Positions 20,113 through 20,795 of a stretch of 20,795 bases of DNA are shown here, one piece after another. Every line of letters begins with the position of its first letter. Within the stretch, counting starts at the first letter, position 1. The notes under the pieces were generated by a model. The model searched no databases. It saw only the letters and a program-made list of their open reading frames with translations, and was not told the origin of the DNA. The stretch is from CAZFBA01 sp964517135 (GTDB lineage: Bacteria > Cyanobacteriota > Vampirovibrionia > JBFMGH01): the NCBI GenBank assembly GCA_964517135.1, contig CAZFBA010000052.1, positions 1 through 20,795 on the forward strand, written 5' to 3'. The position numbers and the translations under genes are program-made.

Positions 20113-20766
20113 CTAGAGGTATTTTTTTACAATACGAGAATTAACCTGATCTGACGTTACGCCTATCTCTTCAAGAGCACTGACTAATTTGTTTTGCTTT
20201 TCTTTTTGAGATAATAAAGGTTGTAACTTTAATGTTTCTCTAATAAATTCATACGGATCTTCGGCTTTTTTAATGCCAACTGTAAGTTCCTTTTTGGTTA
20301 GTTTTGTTTCTCCGGTTGTTTCAATTGTAAATGGATTTCCAACCCTGTAATTTGAATGTATACCCCAGAAAGCAAAAACATTTCCGATAACTTCACCCAA
20401 TGTAAGCCCTCTTTTAGAGCATGTGCCTGAGCAACCCCCGAATGGTTTGCCGAGCAATTCTGCAATATTTAAAACCTTTTCACGAGTACTTTCTGGAAGC
20501 GCTTTAAGTTTTGGTGCAATAGATTCTTTTATATCAGGGCCTATAAGTGGTATTTTTATTGTGTGATCAGTTTCTTTTTGTATTTCCTGCATGCTGGCTA
20601 AAAGTTTTTTTACATGCACCATCACATGCGGACATGTATGAGCGCCATTATCAATAGCTGTTTTAACTTCATATGTATTTGCTTGAAAAGCTACCTGATT
20701 TCTATTTAAAGATTGTTGCCTTCTCATATTTCCTGGTACTGTTGTGTTAAGTGCAGTATTTATCAT
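20113..20766 (-). CDS. Hypothetical protein with Cys/His motifs, first gene of the operon
   Basis: 217 aa, family not recognised. The N-terminus (SLNRNQVAFQANTYEVK, residues 19-35) resembles leader-like segments of Gastranaerophilales proteins. Two possible metal or redox sites are visible: GAHTCPHVMVHVKK (H43, C45, H47, H51) and GGCSGTCSKRG (C112 and C116, a CxxxC). Most of the remainder is predicted helical and charged, with no membrane helix. The start at 20766 has AGGGAGAG upstream. It is the first gene visible in the leftward cluster that ends with the opine dehydrogenase and EamA transporter; the promoter would lie beyond the window edge. Function is unknown, but the Cys/His content agrees with a metal-related operon. 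Confidence 0.65.
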   Translation of the reverse strand: MINTALNTTVPGNMRRQQSLNRNQVAFQANTYEVKTAIDNGAHTCPHVMVHVKKLLASMQEIQKETDHTIKIPLIGPDIKESIAPKLKALPESTREKVLNIAELLGKPFGGCSGTCSKRGLTLGEVIGNVFAFWGIHSNYRVGNPFTIETTGETKLTKKELTVGIKKAEDPYEFIRETLKLQPLLSQKEKQNKLVSALEEIGVTSDQVNSRIVKKYL

Positions 20767-20795
20767 AGTGTCTCTCCCTTTTGTAATTGAATGTG

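Overview
The window most likely comes from a Melainabacteria/Vampirovibrionia-type organism (Gastranaerophilales-like; the non-photosynthetic sister group of Cyanobacteria). The main reason is the protein style at the edges. The product at 2549-3529 opens with an 'SFTSKIKFV' segment, and the product at 20113-20766 carries 'NQVAFQAN' near its N-terminus. I associate such N-termini with this lineage from memory, so this is not proof. DNA is AT-rich, the standard code fits, and no rRNA, tRNA or CRISPR array was seen. No gene-free stretch exceeds about 300 bases; the larger gaps (1-206, 678-878, 2333-2548) hold repeats or operator-like sequence.

Region 1 (1-3530): a small gene resembling an N-terminal domain of restriction-type proteins, an unknown 133-aa gene, an autoinhibited Fic protein with a C-terminal winged helix, and a 326-aa protein whose Thr-Cys-His spacing matches the CheD deamidase triad.

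Region 2 (about 3.6-16.1 kb): a decayed Mu-like transposable prophage. In Mu order it has a leftward LexA/CI-type repressor (followed by J-domain-like and HIRAN genes), a Ner-like regulator, a complete MuA transposase, a MuB ATPase, a Gam remnant and a Mor activator. MuB is broken: its last third is replaced by the tail of a HEPN-like protein. About 1.5 kb of unrelated, more AT-rich DNA separates it from Gam, which survives only as its C-terminal part. Capsid, portal and terminase genes are absent. In their place are an RHH antitoxin/Doc pair, a second Fic protein and a ParDE pair. They are followed on the opposite strand by a small tail-fibre plus M23 peptidase module with a broken gene at its upstream edge.

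Region 3 (16.1-20.8 kb, all minus strand, tightly spaced or overlapping): transcribed from right to left, a Cys/His-containing protein, a multi-pass membrane protein with a His-rich C-terminal half, a DUF2023-like gene split by a -1 shift at an A8 run, a Cys-rich 99-aa protein, an opine (octopine/nopaline-type) dehydrogenase and an EamA/DMT transporter. The last two resemble the synthesis-plus-export pair of opine metallophore loci, but no nicotianamine-synthase-like gene is visible. I infer an undescribed opine or metal-handling operon; this is the best candidate for a new system in the window. The CheD-like protein and the chimeric MuB-HEPN reading frame are the other two observations most worth following.
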